Shown piece after piece: positions 13,566 to 27,874 of a DNA stretch of 34,543 nucleotides. The stretch is from contig PLRW01000307.1 in the NCBI GenBank assembly GCA_003164955.1, positions 7,977-42,519 on the forward strand, read 5' to 3'. Position 1 is the first letter of the stretch. Each line of letters begins with the position of its first letter. The position numbers and the translations under genes were made by a program. Below the pieces are notes generated by a model. It had not been told where the DNA came from. It saw only the letters and a program-made list of their open reading frames with translations, and did no database searches. The DNA is from Actinomycetota bacterium (GTDB lineage: Bacteria > Actinomycetota > Actinomycetes > Streptosporangiales > Streptosporangiaceae).

Positions 13566-16396
13566 TGGCGACGAAGAGCACGGCCGCGCCGGGCGGCCAG
13601 GAAGCCAAGGCCCAGCCCGCGGGGGATACGCACGGTCGGCTGCTGCTGCTCGACGGGCACTCGCTGGCCTACCGGGCGTTCTTCGCCCTCCCCGCCGAGA
13701 ACTTCTCGACCACCACGGGCCAGCCCACCAACGCCGTGTACGGGTTCACGGCCATGCTCATCAACGTCCTGCGCGACGAGCAGCCCACGCACATCGCAGT
13801 GGCGTTCGACCGCAGCGAGCCGACGTTCCGGCACGAGCAGTACGTCGAGTACAAGGCGAACCGGCGGGAGACGCCGGAAGACTTCCGCAGCCAGCTCAGC
13901 CTGATCTTCGAGGTGCTGGACGCGCTCGGCATCGCCCGGCTGTCGGTGGCCGGCTTCGAGGCCGACGACCTCATCGCCACCCTCGCCACCCGGGCCGAGA
14001 ACGAGGGCATGGACGTGCTGATCGTCACCGGCGACCGGGACGCGCTCCAGCTCGTCGACGGCCACGTGACGGTGCTGATGACGCGCCGGGGGATCAGCGA
14101 TATGTCCCGCTTCACGCCGGAGTCCGTCGAGGAGAAGTACGGCCTCACGCCCCAGCAGTACCCCGACTTCGCCGCCATCCGCGGTGACCCCAGCGACAAC
14201 CTGCCCGGTATCCCGGGGGTGGGGGAGAAGACCGCGACCAAGTGGGTCAGGGAGTTCGGCTCGCTGGAACAGCTGGTCAACCGGGTCGATGAGGTCAAGG
14301 GCAAGGCCGGTGACGCGCTCCGGGAGCATCTCGGCGACGTGCTGCGCAACCGGCAGATGACCGCGCTGGTCCGGGACGTCCCGCTGAACCAGATCGGCGC
14401 GGGCCCCGAAGAGCTGGTGCCGAACGTCTGGGACCGGGAGCAGATCCATCAGCTCTTCGACACCCTGCAGTTCCGCGTGCTGCGCGAGCGCCTGTACACC
14501 ACGCTGCCCGACGGCATCTGCGGTGTCGCGGCCACCGACGCGGCCGCGACCGAACCGGCCGCCGGGTTCGAGGTCGAGGTGGAGCTGCCCGGGCCCGACG
14601 AGCTGGCGCAGTGGATCGCCAACCACGTCGCCGCCCCCCCCCGGAGGGATAGCGGTGCGGCGAGTAACGGTGCGGCGGACAGCGGCGCGGCACAGACCAC
14701 CCGCTCCGGGCTTGCGGTCACCGGCACCTGGGGCCGGGGCACCGGAACGCTGACCGGGATCGCCCTCGCCGCCCCGGACGGCCACGGTGCCTACATCGAC
14801 CCCAGCATGCTGACGGAGGACGACTCTGCGGCCCTCGCGGGCTGGCTCGAAGCGGACTCGCTGCCCAAGGCCATGCACGATGCCAAGGGCCCGATGCACG
14901 CGTTCGCCGCCCACGGCTTCGAGCTCGCCGGGCTGACCAGCGACACCGCGCTGGCCGCGTACCTGGCGCTGCCCGGCCAGCGCTCGTTCGACCTCGGCGA
15001 CCTGGCCCTGCGCTACCTCGGCAAGGAACTGCGCGGCGACGCCGAGGCCCCCGAGCAGCTCACCCTGGACGGTTCCGGCGAAGAGGACGCCGCCGCCAAC
15101 CTGGTCCTGCACGCCCGGGCGACCGCCGAGCTGTCCGACGCGCTCGACGCCGACCTGGAGCGGCGCGGCGCGGCCACCCTGCTGCGGGATGTGGAGCTGC
15201 CGCTCGTCGGCGTGCTGGCGCGGATGGAGCGCACCGGGATCGCCGCCGACACCGACCATCTGGCCGCCATGTCGGCGACCCTGCACGGCGAGGTGAAGGC
15301 GGCCGAGCAGGCCGCGTTCGCGGTCACCGGGCACGAGTTCAACCTCGGCTCACCCAAGCAGCTGCAGGAGGTGCTGTTCACCGAGCTGGGGCTGCCCAAG
15401 ACCAAGCGGATCAAGACCGGCTACACCACCGACTCCGACGCGCTGACCAGCCTGCTCGCCCAGACCGGGCACCCCGTGCTGGAGCACCTGCTCCGGTACC
15501 GGGACGTGGCCAAGCTGAAGAGCATCGTCGACTCGCTGATCCCGATGGCCGGCGAGGACGGCCGGATCCACACGACGTTCAACCAGATGATCGCCGCGAC
15601 CGGCCGGCTGTCCTCTACCGACCCGAACCTGCAGAACATCCCGATCCGCACCGAGGAGGGCCGCGGCATCCGGCGCGCGTTCGTCGTCGGCGAGGGGTAC
15701 GAGACCCTGCTCACCGCGGACTACAGCCAGATCGAACTGCGGATCATGGCCCACCTGTCCGGGGACGAGGCGCTGATCGCCGCGTTCGAGTCCGGCCACG
15801 ACTTCCACGCGGCGACCGCCTCGCGCGTCTTCGGCCTGCCGCCGGAGCAGGTCAACGGGGAGCTGCGGAACCGGATCAAGGTGATGAACTACGGGCTGGC
15901 CTACGGGCTGTCCGCCTTCGGGCTGTCCTCGCAGCTGCACATCCCCGCCGACGAGGCGCGGGCGCTGATGGACGGGTACTTCAGCGAGTTCGGCGGGGTC
16001 CGTGACTACCTGCGGGACGTCGTGGCCCGGGCCCGCCAGGAGGGCTACACGGAGACCATGTTCGGCCGCCGCCGCTACCTGCCCGACCTCAACTCGGACA
16101 ACCGGCAGCGCCGTGAGATGGCCGAACGGATGGCGCTGAACGCCCCCATCCAGGGGTCGGCGGCCGACATCATCAAGATGGCGATGCTGGCCGTGGACCG
16201 GGCCATCCACGATCGGGGCCTGAAGTCCCGCATGCTGCTCCAGGTGCACGACGAGCTGATCTTCGAGGTGGCGCCCGGCGAGTTCGAAGCGCTGCGTGAC
16301 CTGGTCAGCACACAAATGGCGAATGCGGCCGACCTGCGGGTCCCGCTCGAGGTTTCGATAGGCTCCGGATCCAGCTGGTGGGATGCCGCCCACTGA
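13565..16396 (+). CDS. polA: DNA polymerase I
   Basis: The product has 943 residues and serves Okazaki fragment maturation and excision-repair gap filling. The 5' nuclease domain spans about 20-310 (LLLDGHSLAYRAFFAL, AFDRSEPTFRHEQY, GFEADDLIATLA, VTGDRDALQLV, IRGDPSDNLPGIPGVGEKTA). The middle domain (about 340-540) has the 3' exonuclease fold but lacks its DxE and other metal ligands, so proofreading is probably absent, as in other actinobacterial PolA. The polymerase domain carries motif A DYSQIELR with D719, motif B RIKVMNYGLAYG, and motif C VHDE with D896. A low-complexity SGAASNGAADSGAAQ linker and a run of nine C (14634-14642) separate the nuclease and middle domains. The GTG start is leaderless in appearance. 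Confidence 0.97.
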   Translation: MATKSTAAPGGQEAKAQPAGDTHGRLLLLDGHSLAYRAFFALPAENFSTTTGQPTNAVYGFTAMLINVLRDEQPTHIAVAFDRSEPTFRHEQYVEYKANRRETPEDFRSQLSLIFEVLDALGIARLSVAGFEADDLIATLATRAENEGMDVLIVTGDRDALQLVDGHVTVLMTRRGISDMSRFTPESVEEKYGLTPQQYPDFAAIRGDPSDNLPGIPGVGEKTATKWVREFGSLEQLVNRVDEVKGKAGDALREHLGDVLRNRQMTALVRDVPLNQIGAGPEELVPNVWDREQIHQLFDTLQFRVLRERLYTTLPDGICGVAATDAAATEPAAGFEVEVELPGPDELAQWIANHVAAPPRRDSGAASNGAADSGAAQTTRSGLAVTGTWGRGTGTLTGIALAAPDGHGAYIDPSMLTEDDSAALAGWLEADSLPKAMHDAKGPMHAFAAHGFELAGLTSDTALAAYLALPGQRSFDLGDLALRYLGKELRGDAEAPEQLTLDGSGEEDAAANLVLHARATAELSDALDADLERRGAATLLRDVELPLVGVLARMERTGIAADTDHLAAMSATLHGEVKAAEQAAFAVTGHEFNLGSPKQLQEVLFTELGLPKTKRIKTGYTTDSDALTSLLAQTGHPVLEHLLRYRDVAKLKSIVDSLIPMAGEDGRIHTTFNQMIAATGRLSSTDPNLQNIPIRTEEGRGIRRAFVVGEGYETLLTADYSQIELRIMAHLSGDEALIAAFESGHDFHAATASRVFGLPPEQVNGELRNRIKVMNYGLAYGLSAFGLSSQLHIPADEARALMDGYFSEFGGVRDYLRDVVARARQEGYTETMFGRRRYLPDLNSDNRQRREMAERMALNAPIQGSAADIIKMAMLAVDRAIHDRGLKSRMLLQVHDELIFEVAPGEFEALRDLVSTQMANAADLRVPLEVSIGSGSSWWDAAH

Positions 16397-16427
16397 CGCC
16401 CCGGGCGGCCCGCCGGCGGGCCCCAGA

Positions 16428-16456
16428 TTGACCCAGGGCTCCCACTCTCATATTCT
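16428..16456 (+). promoter_or_regulatory. Candidate promoter of rpsA
   Basis: TTGACC (16428-16433), 17 bases, then TATTCT (16451-16456) is the best sigma-70-like pair in the 241-base gap between polA and rpsA. It predicts a start near 16463 and a leader of about 175 bases. The leader contains small GC hairpins such as ACCGG/CCGGT at about 16530. Confidence 0.55.
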
Positions 16457-16637
16457 GAACGCTGCGTTGTGTCTCGTGTGGTCCGTCTGTCACTTGACCT
16501 CACCGGCGGCCGTCCGGCCGTTCCGAGAACCGGTCTAGGCCGGTCCCGGCAGGTTTCGCGATTCTGGTCCTCCCGGCGGGTGCACCGGGGTTCAGCGCGC
16601 CCTCATATTCCTGTCCGCATCCGGAGCCTACCCACAC

Positions 16638-18191
16638 ATGACGAGCAGTACAGAAACAACCTCGACCCCTCAGGTAGCGGTCAACGACATCGGGTCCGAG
16701 GAAGCATTCCTCGCCGCGATCGATGAGACCATCAAGTATTTCAATGACGGCGACATTGTCGAAGGAACCGTCGTCAAGGTCGATCGAGACGAGGTCTTGC
16801 TCGACATCGGCTACAAGACAGAGGGCGTGATCCCCTCTCGCGAGCTGTCGATCAAGCATGACGTCGATCCGCACGATGTGGTCAAGACTGGTGAGCACAT
16901 CGAGGCCCTTGTCCTGCAGAAGGAGGACAAGGAGGGGCGCCTGATCCTGTCCAAGAAGCGCGCGCAGTACGAGCGCGCCTGGGGCACGATCGAGAAGATC
17001 AAGGAAGAGGACGGCGTCGTCACCGGCACCGTCATCGAGGTCGTCAAGGGCGGCCTCATCCTCGACATCGGGCTGCGCGGCTTCCTGCCCGCCTCCCTGG
17101 TGGAGATGCGGCGGGTCCGCGACCTGCAGCCGTACGTCGGCCGTGAGCTCGAGGCGAAGATCATCGAGCTGGACAAGAACCGCAACAACGTGGTCCTGTC
17201 CCGGCGCGCCTGGCTCGAGCAGACCCAGTCCGAGGTCCGCCACACCTTCCTCAACACCCTGCAGAAGGGCCAGATCCGCAAGGGCACCGTGTCGTCCATC
17301 GTCAACTTCGGCGCGTTCGTCGACCTGGGCGGCGTGGACGGCCTGGTGCACGTGTCGGAGCTGTCCTGGAAGCACATCGACCACCCCGGCGAGGTCGTCG
17401 AGGTCGGCCAGGACGTCACGGTCGAGGTGCTGGACGTGGACATGGACCGCGAGCGCGTCTCGCTGTCGCTGAAGTCCACCCAGGAAGACCCGTGGCAGCA
17501 GTTCGCCCGTACGCACCAGATCGGCCAGGTCGTTCCCGGCCGGGTCACCAAGCTGGTGCCGTTCGGCGCGTTCGTGCGGGTCGAAGAGGGCATCGAGGGC
17601 CTGGTGCACATCTCCGAGCTCGCGGACCGGCATGTGGAGATCCCCGAGCAGGTTGTGCAGGTCGGCGACGAGATCTTCGTCAAGATCATCGACATCGACC
17701 TGGACCGGCGGCGGATCTCGCTGTCGCTCAAGCAGGCCAACGAGGGCACCATCGGCGAGGCGGTCGGCGACGACTTCGACCCCACGCTGTACGGCATGCC
17801 CGCGTCCTACGACGAGCAGGGCAACTACGAGTACCCGGAGGGCTTCGACGCCGAGACCGGCGAGTGGCTCGAGGGCTACGACGCCCAGCGCGAGGAGTGG
17901 GAGCGCCAGTACGCCGAGGCGCGCACCCGCTTCGAGGCGCACCGGCGGCAGGTCGAGGAGGCCCGCAAGGCCGACATCGACGCGGCCGCGGGCATCGAGG
18001 ACGGTACGGCGGTTGCGTCGTCGTCGTCGTCCACGGCCAGCTCCAGCTCGTCGTCGAGCACGTCCTCCAGCACGCCCAGCGGCCAGCGGAGCGGTTCCCG
18101 TCCCGGCGGCAGTTCGGGCGGCGGCGGCGCGCTGGCCTCCGACGAGGCTCTCGCGGCGCTGCGTGACAAGCTGTCCGGCAACCAGGGCTGA
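16638..18191 (+). CDS. rpsA: 30S ribosomal protein S1
   Basis: The protein has 517 residues and binds mRNA at the ribosome to help initiation. Four S1 OB-fold domains are visible at about 36-105 (DGDIVEGTVVKVDRDEVLLD), 122-190 (DGVVTGTVIEVVKGGLILD), 208-277 (KGQIRKGTVSSIVNFGAFVD) and 293-362 (IGQVVPGRVTKLVPFGAFVR). Four domains plus an acidic, low-complexity tail is the usual actinobacterial form, against six domains in E. coli. The tail has Tyr/Glu-rich repeats (about 375-440), a polyserine stretch at about 460-485 and a glycine-rich end. The ATG has only a distant GGAG (16623-16626, 11 bases away), so a canonical ribosome site is weak. A strong terminator follows. Confidence 0.97.
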   Translation: MTSSTETTSTPQVAVNDIGSEEAFLAAIDETIKYFNDGDIVEGTVVKVDRDEVLLDIGYKTEGVIPSRELSIKHDVDPHDVVKTGEHIEALVLQKEDKEGRLILSKKRAQYERAWGTIEKIKEEDGVVTGTVIEVVKGGLILDIGLRGFLPASLVEMRRVRDLQPYVGRELEAKIIELDKNRNNVVLSRRAWLEQTQSEVRHTFLNTLQKGQIRKGTVSSIVNFGAFVDLGGVDGLVHVSELSWKHIDHPGEVVEVGQDVTVEVLDVDMDRERVSLSLKSTQEDPWQQFARTHQIGQVVPGRVTKLVPFGAFVRVEEGIEGLVHISELADRHVEIPEQVVQVGDEIFVKIIDIDLDRRRISLSLKQANEGTIGEAVGDDFDPTLYGMPASYDEQGNYEYPEGFDAETGEWLEGYDAQREEWERQYAEARTRFEAHRRQVEEARKADIDAAAGIEDGTAVASSSSSTASSSSSSSTSSSTPSGQRSGSRPGGSSGGGGALASDEALAALRDKLSGNQG

Positions 18192-18223
18192 GCGCGAGTT
18201 CAGCCGCTGTCGGTTCGGACCAT

Positions 18224-18266
18224 GAACGGGCGGAGTTCCCTGCGGGAACTCCGCCCGTTCGCTTTC
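18224..18266 (+). terminator. Strong intrinsic terminator after rpsA
   Basis: GAACGGGCGGAGTTCCC (18224-18240) and GGGAACTCCGCCCGTTC (18244-18260) form a perfect 17-bp stem with a TGC loop. GCTTTC follows. It isolates rpsA from coaE and is the clearest terminator in the window. Confidence 0.9.
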
Positions 18267-18286
18267 TGGCGAAGGAATTGAATCGC

Positions 18287-18919
18287 GTGCTTCGGGTCGG
18301 GCTCACCGGGGGGATAGGTTCCGGCAAGAGTGAGGTGTCCCGGCGGCTCGCCGCGCGCGGCGCCGCGATCGTGGACGCGGACGTGGCCGCGCGGGAGGTC
18401 GTCGAGCCCGGCACCCCGGGGCTGGGGCAGATCACCGCCGTGTTCGGCCCGGAGGTGCTCCTGCCGGACGGCCGCCTGGACCGGGAACGGCTCGGCCAGC
18501 TCGTCTTCACCCAGCCCGACCTGCGCGCCAAGCTCAACGCCATCGTCCACCCGCTGGTCCACGAGCGGATGCGGCAGATGGAGCAGGAGGCGATCTCTGC
18601 CGCCGGGGCCTCGGGCTCGTCCGCCATCGTCGTGCACGACGTTCCGCTGCTGGCCGAGAACGCGCTGGCCCGCGGCTTCGACGCGGTGATCGTCGTCGAC
18701 GCGCCCGAAGACCAGCAGGCCCAGCGGCTGATCACGGCGCGCGGGATGGCACCCGGGCACGCCCGGGACCGGATGGCGGCCCAGGCCAGCCGCGAGCAGC
18801 GCCTCGCCATCGCCGACATCGTGATCGACAATTCGGGCTCGCTCGAAGACCTCGATCATCGGGTGGACGACGTGTGGGCCATCCTGCGCGACCGCGCCAC
18901 CGCCCGGTCGCGGGGCTAG
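18287..18919 (+). CDS. coaE: Dephospho-CoA kinase
   Basis: The enzyme phosphorylates the 3'-OH of dephospho-CoA, the last step of coenzyme A synthesis. Its 210 residues begin MLRVGLTGGIGSGKSEVS with the P-loop GGIGSGKS. DADVAAREVVEPGTPGL follows in the substrate region, then HPLVHERM, a CoA-domain segment VVHDVPLLAENAL, and the lid QRLITARGM. I chose GTG 18287 because GAAGGA (18271-18276) lies ten bases upstream. TTG 18278 would add three residues but sits too close to that ribosome site. The length is typical of the kinase alone; there is no fused GrpB-like domain as in mycobacteria. Its stop codon lies inside the first unit of a 54-bp tandem duplication. Confidence 0.95.
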   Translation: MLRVGLTGGIGSGKSEVSRRLAARGAAIVDADVAAREVVEPGTPGLGQITAVFGPEVLLPDGRLDRERLGQLVFTQPDLRAKLNAIVHPLVHERMRQMEQEAISAAGASGSSAIVVHDVPLLAENALARGFDAVIVVDAPEDQQAQRLITARGMAPGHARDRMAAQASREQRLAIADIVIDNSGSLEDLDHRVDDVWAILRDRATARSRG

Positions 18920-19012
18920 CTTCCCGCCGGGTGCCCGCCGGAATCGCAGACCCCGCTCCGGTCGCGGGGCTAACTCGCGCCGGGTGCCCACGCGGAATGT
19001 CAGCCCCCCCGC
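18905..19012 (+). repeat. 54-bp imperfect tandem duplication at the coaE 3' end
   Basis: Unit 1 (18905-18958) and unit 2 (18959-19012) both start CGGTCGCGGGGCTA and share GCCGGGTGCCC and CGGAAT at matching positions. Unit 1 contains the last codons and stop of coaE. Unit 2 is intergenic. No function is evident. Confidence 0.8.
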
Positions 19013-19083
19013 CTATGGTTGAACCAGGAGGCCGATGACTGATTTGTACGGCCGCAAACCCGGAGCCCCTAGGAGGTGGCATT

Positions 19084-21240
<2,157 letters not shown>

Positions 21241-21311
21241 CCCCAGGAATGCTCAGCGGCAGCTGAATGTTTGCACCAGCAAAGGACTTCGAGAGGCCCG
21301 CATACAAGGCG

Positions 21312-21325
21312 TAAGGTCGTGAGTT

Positions 21326-21326
<1 letters not shown>
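21312..21326 (+). promoter_or_regulatory. Possible leaderless promoter of the DMT-type membrane protein
   Basis: TAAGGT (21312-21317) fits TANNNT and lies eight bases before the ATG. The AAGG within it could also be a weak ribosome site, so this is only suggestive. Confidence 0.3.
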
Positions 21327-24725
<3,399 letters not shown>

Positions 24726-24808
24726 CCCGGGGCGGAAGCGACCCCGGGGAAGAATGACACCGGGAATGACACCGCGCAAGGGCGCCCGGTGCCGGAAGGG
24801 GCAGAACC

Positions 24809-25924
24809 ATGAAAGTTGGCGTCCCGCGGGAGGTCAAGAACCACGAGTACCGGGTGGCGATCACCCCGTCCGGAGTGCACGAGCTCGTCCGTAACGGTCA
24901 CGAGGTGGTGATCGAGGCGGGAGCCGGGGACGGCTCGTCCCTCCCCGACGAGGAATTCACGTCCGCCGGGGCGAAGATCCTCGCCTCCGCCGACGACGTG
25001 TGGCAGACCGCCGAGCTGGTCCTCAAGGTCAAGGAGCCGGTGGCGGAGGAGTATCACCGGATGCGCCAGGACCAGGTGCTGTTCACCTACCTCCATCTCG
25101 CGGCGTCGCGGCCGTGCACGGATGCCCTGCTGCGGGCGGGCGTCACCTCGATCGCGTACGAGACCGTGCAGCTTCCCGACCGCTCGCTGCCGCTGCTCGC
25201 GCCCATGTCGGAGGTGGCGGGACGGATGGCGCCCCAGGTCGGCGCGCATCACCTGCAGCGCGACGGCGGCGGCCGGGGCGTGCTCATGGGCGGGGTCTCC
25301 GGCGTGTACGCGGCCAAGGTGGTGGTGCTCGGCGCCGGGGTCTCCGGCATGAGCGCAGCGGCGATCGCGCTGGGCATGCAGGCCGAAGTGCTGCTCGTCG
25401 ACCTGAACATCGCCCGGCTCCGCGCCGCGGACGCGATCTACCAGGGCCACTGTCAGACGGTGGCGTCCAACGCGTACGAGATCGAGCGCGCCGTCATCGA
25501 CGCCGACCTGGTCATCGGGGCCGTCCTCGTGCCGGGTGCCCGGGCGCCGAAGCTCATCTCCAACGATTTGGTCGCCCGGATGAAGCCCGGCTCGGTGCTG
25601 GTGGATATCGCCATCGACCAGGGCGGCTGCTTCGAGGACTCGCGGCCCACCACGCACGACGACCCGACGTACCGGGTGCACGATTCGGTCTTCTACTGCG
25701 TCGCGAACATGCCGGGCGCGGTGCCGCACACGTCGACCTACGCGCTGACCAACGTGACCCTGCCCTACATCACGGCGATCGCGAACCACGGCTGGCGGGC
25801 CGCCCTGCGGGCAGACCCCGCGCTCGGCCTCGGCCTGTCCACCCACAAGGGCGCGGTCACCTGCCGCCCGGTCGCGGAGGCCCATGGCCTGCCGTTCACC
25901 CCGGTGGCGGAGGTACTCGACTGA
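24809..25924 (+). CDS. ald: Alanine dehydrogenase
   Basis: The enzyme reversibly converts L-alanine to pyruvate and ammonium with NAD. The 371-residue product has the N-terminal substrate domain starting [20 protein letters not shown], the pyruvate-site lysine and histidine region ([22 protein letters not shown]), the NAD fold with [20 protein letters not shown], and the C-terminal [23 protein letters not shown] signature. Length is standard. The ATG is preceded by a GAAGGGG ribosome site. The 83-base gap upstream contains a short direct repeat of AATGACACCG. The last codon overlaps the next gene in a CTGA arrangement. Confidence 0.96.
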   Translation: MKVGVPREVKNHEYRVAITPSGVHELVRNGHEVVIEAGAGDGSSLPDEEFTSAGAKILASADDVWQTAELVLKVKEPVAEEYHRMRQDQVLFTYLHLAASRPCTDALLRAGVTSIAYETVQLPDRSLPLLAPMSEVAGRMAPQVGAHHLQRDGGGRGVLMGGVSGVYAAKVVVLGAGVSGMSAAAIALGMQAEVLLVDLNIARLRAADAIYQGHCQTVASNAYEIERAVIDADLVIGAVLVPGARAPKLISNDLVARMKPGSVLVDIAIDQGGCFEDSRPTTHDDPTYRVHDSVFYCVANMPGAVPHTSTYALTNVTLPYITAIANHGWRAALRADPALGLGLSTHKGAVTCRPVAEAHGLPFTPVAEVLD

Positions 25925-26853
25925 CCAGCACGGCCGAGGCGATCCGCGGCTATCTCGATCACCTGCTGGTGGAGCGCGGCCTGGCCGCCAATACGCTGGA
26001 GTCCTACCGCCGGGACCTGTCCCGTTACCAGCAGGTCCTCGCCGCGGCCGGGCGTACCGAGATCCGCGAGGTGAGCAGCACCGACATCGCGTCGTACGTG
26101 GCCGGCCTGCGCGAGGGCGACGCGGATCACCCGCCGCTGGCCGCCAGCTCGGCGGGCCGGGCCATGGCCGCCGTCCGCGGCCTGCACGCGTTCGCCTGTG
26201 CGCAGGGCCTGACGGCGGCGGATCCGGCCAGGCCGGTGCCGCCGCCGGTGCCGCCGCGCCGGCTGCCCAAGGCCATCTCGGTGCACGAGGTCGAGCGCCT
26301 GATCGACGCGGCCGGGCCTGGGCCAGGTGACCCCGGCCCGGTCAGGGATCGTGCCCTGCTGGAATTCCTCTACGCGACCGGGGCGCGTATCTCGGAGGCC
26401 ACCGGCCTGGACGTGGACGACCTCGCGCTGGACGGTGAACCGGCCGTCCTGCTCGACGGCAAGGGCGGCAAGCAGCGCATCGTGCCGCTCGGCCGGTATG
26501 CGGCCGCGGCGCTGGACGCGTACCTGGTGCGGGCGCGCCCGGCCCTGGGGGCGCGTGCGCCGCGGACCGTGCCGCCCGCGCTGTTCCTGAACGCCCGGGG
26601 CGGCCGGCTCACCCGCCAGGGCGCCTGGGCGGTGCTGCGCGCCGCGGCGCAGCGCGCAAATCTGTCCCCGGTGTCCCCACATACCCTCCGCCACTCCTTC
26701 GCGACGCATATGCTCGATGGCGGCGCCGATATCCGGGTGGTACAGGAGCTGCTCGGGCATGCGTCGGTGACGACGACGCAGATCTACACGCTGGTCACGG
26801 TCGAGAAACTGCGCGAGGTGTACGCGGCCTCCCACCCCCGGGCTCTCGGCTGA
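25921..26853 (+). CDS. xerD: Tyrosine recombinase XerD
   Basis: XerD, with XerC, resolves chromosome dimers at dif. The product has about 310 residues: an N-terminal SAM-like DNA-binding domain (about 5-95, [21 protein letters not shown]) and a catalytic domain with all six expected residues, R156 ([11 protein letters not shown]), K181, H254 and R257 ([12 protein letters not shown]), H280 ([15 protein letters not shown]) and nucleophile Y289. No ATG, GTG or TTG is available near the expected N-terminus. CTG 25921 sits eight bases after GGAGG and overlaps the ald stop as CTGA, so I take it as the start; GTG 25969 would remove the first DNA-binding helix. Proximity to parA and scpAB supports XerD rather than XerC or a phage integrase. 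Confidence 0.93.
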   Translation: MTSTAEAIRGYLDHLLVERGLAANTLESYRRDLSRYQQVLAAAGRTEIREVSSTDIASYVAGLREGDADHPPLAASSAGRAMAAVRGLHAFACAQGLTAADPARPVPPPVPPRRLPKAISVHEVERLIDAAGPGPGDPGPVRDRALLEFLYATGARISEATGLDVDDLALDGEPAVLLDGKGGKQRIVPLGRYAAAALDAYLVRARPALGARAPRTVPPALFLNARGGRLTRQGAWAVLRAAAQRANLSPVSPHTLRHSFATHMLDGGADIRVVQELLGHASVTTTQIYTLVTVEKLREVYAASHPRALG

Positions 26854-26920
26854 GTTAACGCGGGCGATGCCGCCCCCGGACCGCACTTTTCTGATATCCG
26901 GTGCTTAGCGGCGCGTCAGC

Positions 26921-26950
26921 TTGAACGGGGCCGAGCCCAGGCCCTAGATT
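26921..26950 (+). promoter_or_regulatory. Candidate promoter of the parA-scpAB operon
   Basis: TTGAAC (26921-26926), 18 bases, then TAGATT (26945-26950, TANNNT type). The predicted start near 26957 leaves a 27-base leader with GGAAGG before the GTG of the parA-like gene. Confidence 0.45.
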
Positions 26951-26983
26951 CGGGAAAACCATCCACCGGAAGGTTCGTAACTT

Positions 26984-27874
26984 GTGGCAACCCGAACGCT
27001 AGAGGCCGATGCCGCAGAGCTAGGGCCCACCGGGCGTCCCCGGCCGGTTTTCGCCGACCCCGGACCGCTTGAGGCGCATGGCCCCGCCCGGATCGTTGCT
27101 GTCTGTAACCAGAAGGGTGGCGTCGGCAAGACGACGACCACCATCAACCTCGGGGCGGCCCTGGCCGAGCAGGGACGACGGGTCCTGCTGGTGGACTTCG
27201 ACCCGCAGGGTGCGCTGTCCGTGGGGCTCGGTATCCAGCCGCACGACATCGAGGCCACCGTGTACAACCTGCTCATGGAGCGGGGGACCACGCCGCACGA
27301 CGTCCTGATCAAGACGCGGGTCCACGGCATGGACCTGATGCCGAGCAACATCGACCTCTCCGGTGCGGAGGTCCAGCTCGTGCACGAGGTCGGCCGTGAG
27401 TACGTCCTGGGCAGCGCCCTGGAGCCGGTGGTCGCGGACTACGACGTCATCATGATCGACTGCCAGCCGTCCCTGGGGCTGCTGACGATCAACGCGCTGG
27501 CGTGCGCGCAGGGCGTGCTCATCCCGCTGGAATGCGAGTATTTCGCCATGCGCGGCGTCGCCCTGCTGATGGAGACGATCGATAAGGTTTCACGTCGGCT
27601 CAACCCGAAGCTCGAGATCGACGGCCTTCTCGCCACGATGTACGACTCGCGGACGCTGCACACCCGCGAGGTGCTGGCAAATATCGTCAACGGCTTCGGC
27701 GACAAAGTCTTTCACACCGTGATCAACCGCACCGTCCGGTTCCCAGACGCTACCGTTGCAGGGGAGCCCATCACCAGGTTCGACTCTGGGTCGATGGGGG
27801 CGAGTTACTACCGTGAACTCGCCAGGGAGGTACTGGAGCGGTGGCGGCAAACAGGGGACGGTCGCGGAGGGTAA
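26984..27874 (+). CDS. ParA/Soj-family ATPase
   Basis: The product has 296 residues. After a variable N-terminal extension of about 35 residues comes the deviant Walker A motif KGGVGKTTT (from K44), then VLLVDFDPQGALS, the Walker B-like YDVIMIDCQPSLGLLTINAL, and EVLANIVNGFGDKVFHTVINR near the end. Such ATPases move DNA or protein cargo by ATP-driven nucleoid binding and need a partner that stimulates hydrolysis. This copy belongs to the widely conserved actinobacterial set beside scpA and scpB (Rv1708-like), separate from the origin parAB pair. GTG 26984 follows GGAAGG at ten bases. The 3' end overlaps the next gene by 34 bases, and that gene looks like a small DNA-binding protein. Confidence 0.95.
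   Translation: MATRTLEADAAELGPTGRPRPVFADPGPLEAHGPARIVAVCNQKGGVGKTTTTINLGAALAEQGRRVLLVDFDPQGALSVGLGIQPHDIEATVYNLLMERGTTPHDVLIKTRVHGMDLMPSNIDLSGAEVQLVHEVGREYVLGSALEPVVADYDVIMIDCQPSLGLLTINALACAQGVLIPLECEYFAMRGVALLMETIDKVSRRLNPKLEIDGLLATMYDSRTLHTREVLANIVNGFGDKVFHTVINRTVRFPDATVAGEPITRFDSGSMGASYYRELAREVLERWRQTGDGRGG

Noticed and set aside
18920..19083. LexA/SOS box upstream of uvrB
   Set aside because: I looked for GAAC-N4-GTTC-like palindromes and found only a single GTTGAACC half-site.
25921..26853. Phage or island integrase next to an attachment site
   Set aside because: Conserved context (ald, parA, scpAB), full Xer catalytic set and absence of phage genes or flanking direct repeats indicate the housekeeping XerD.
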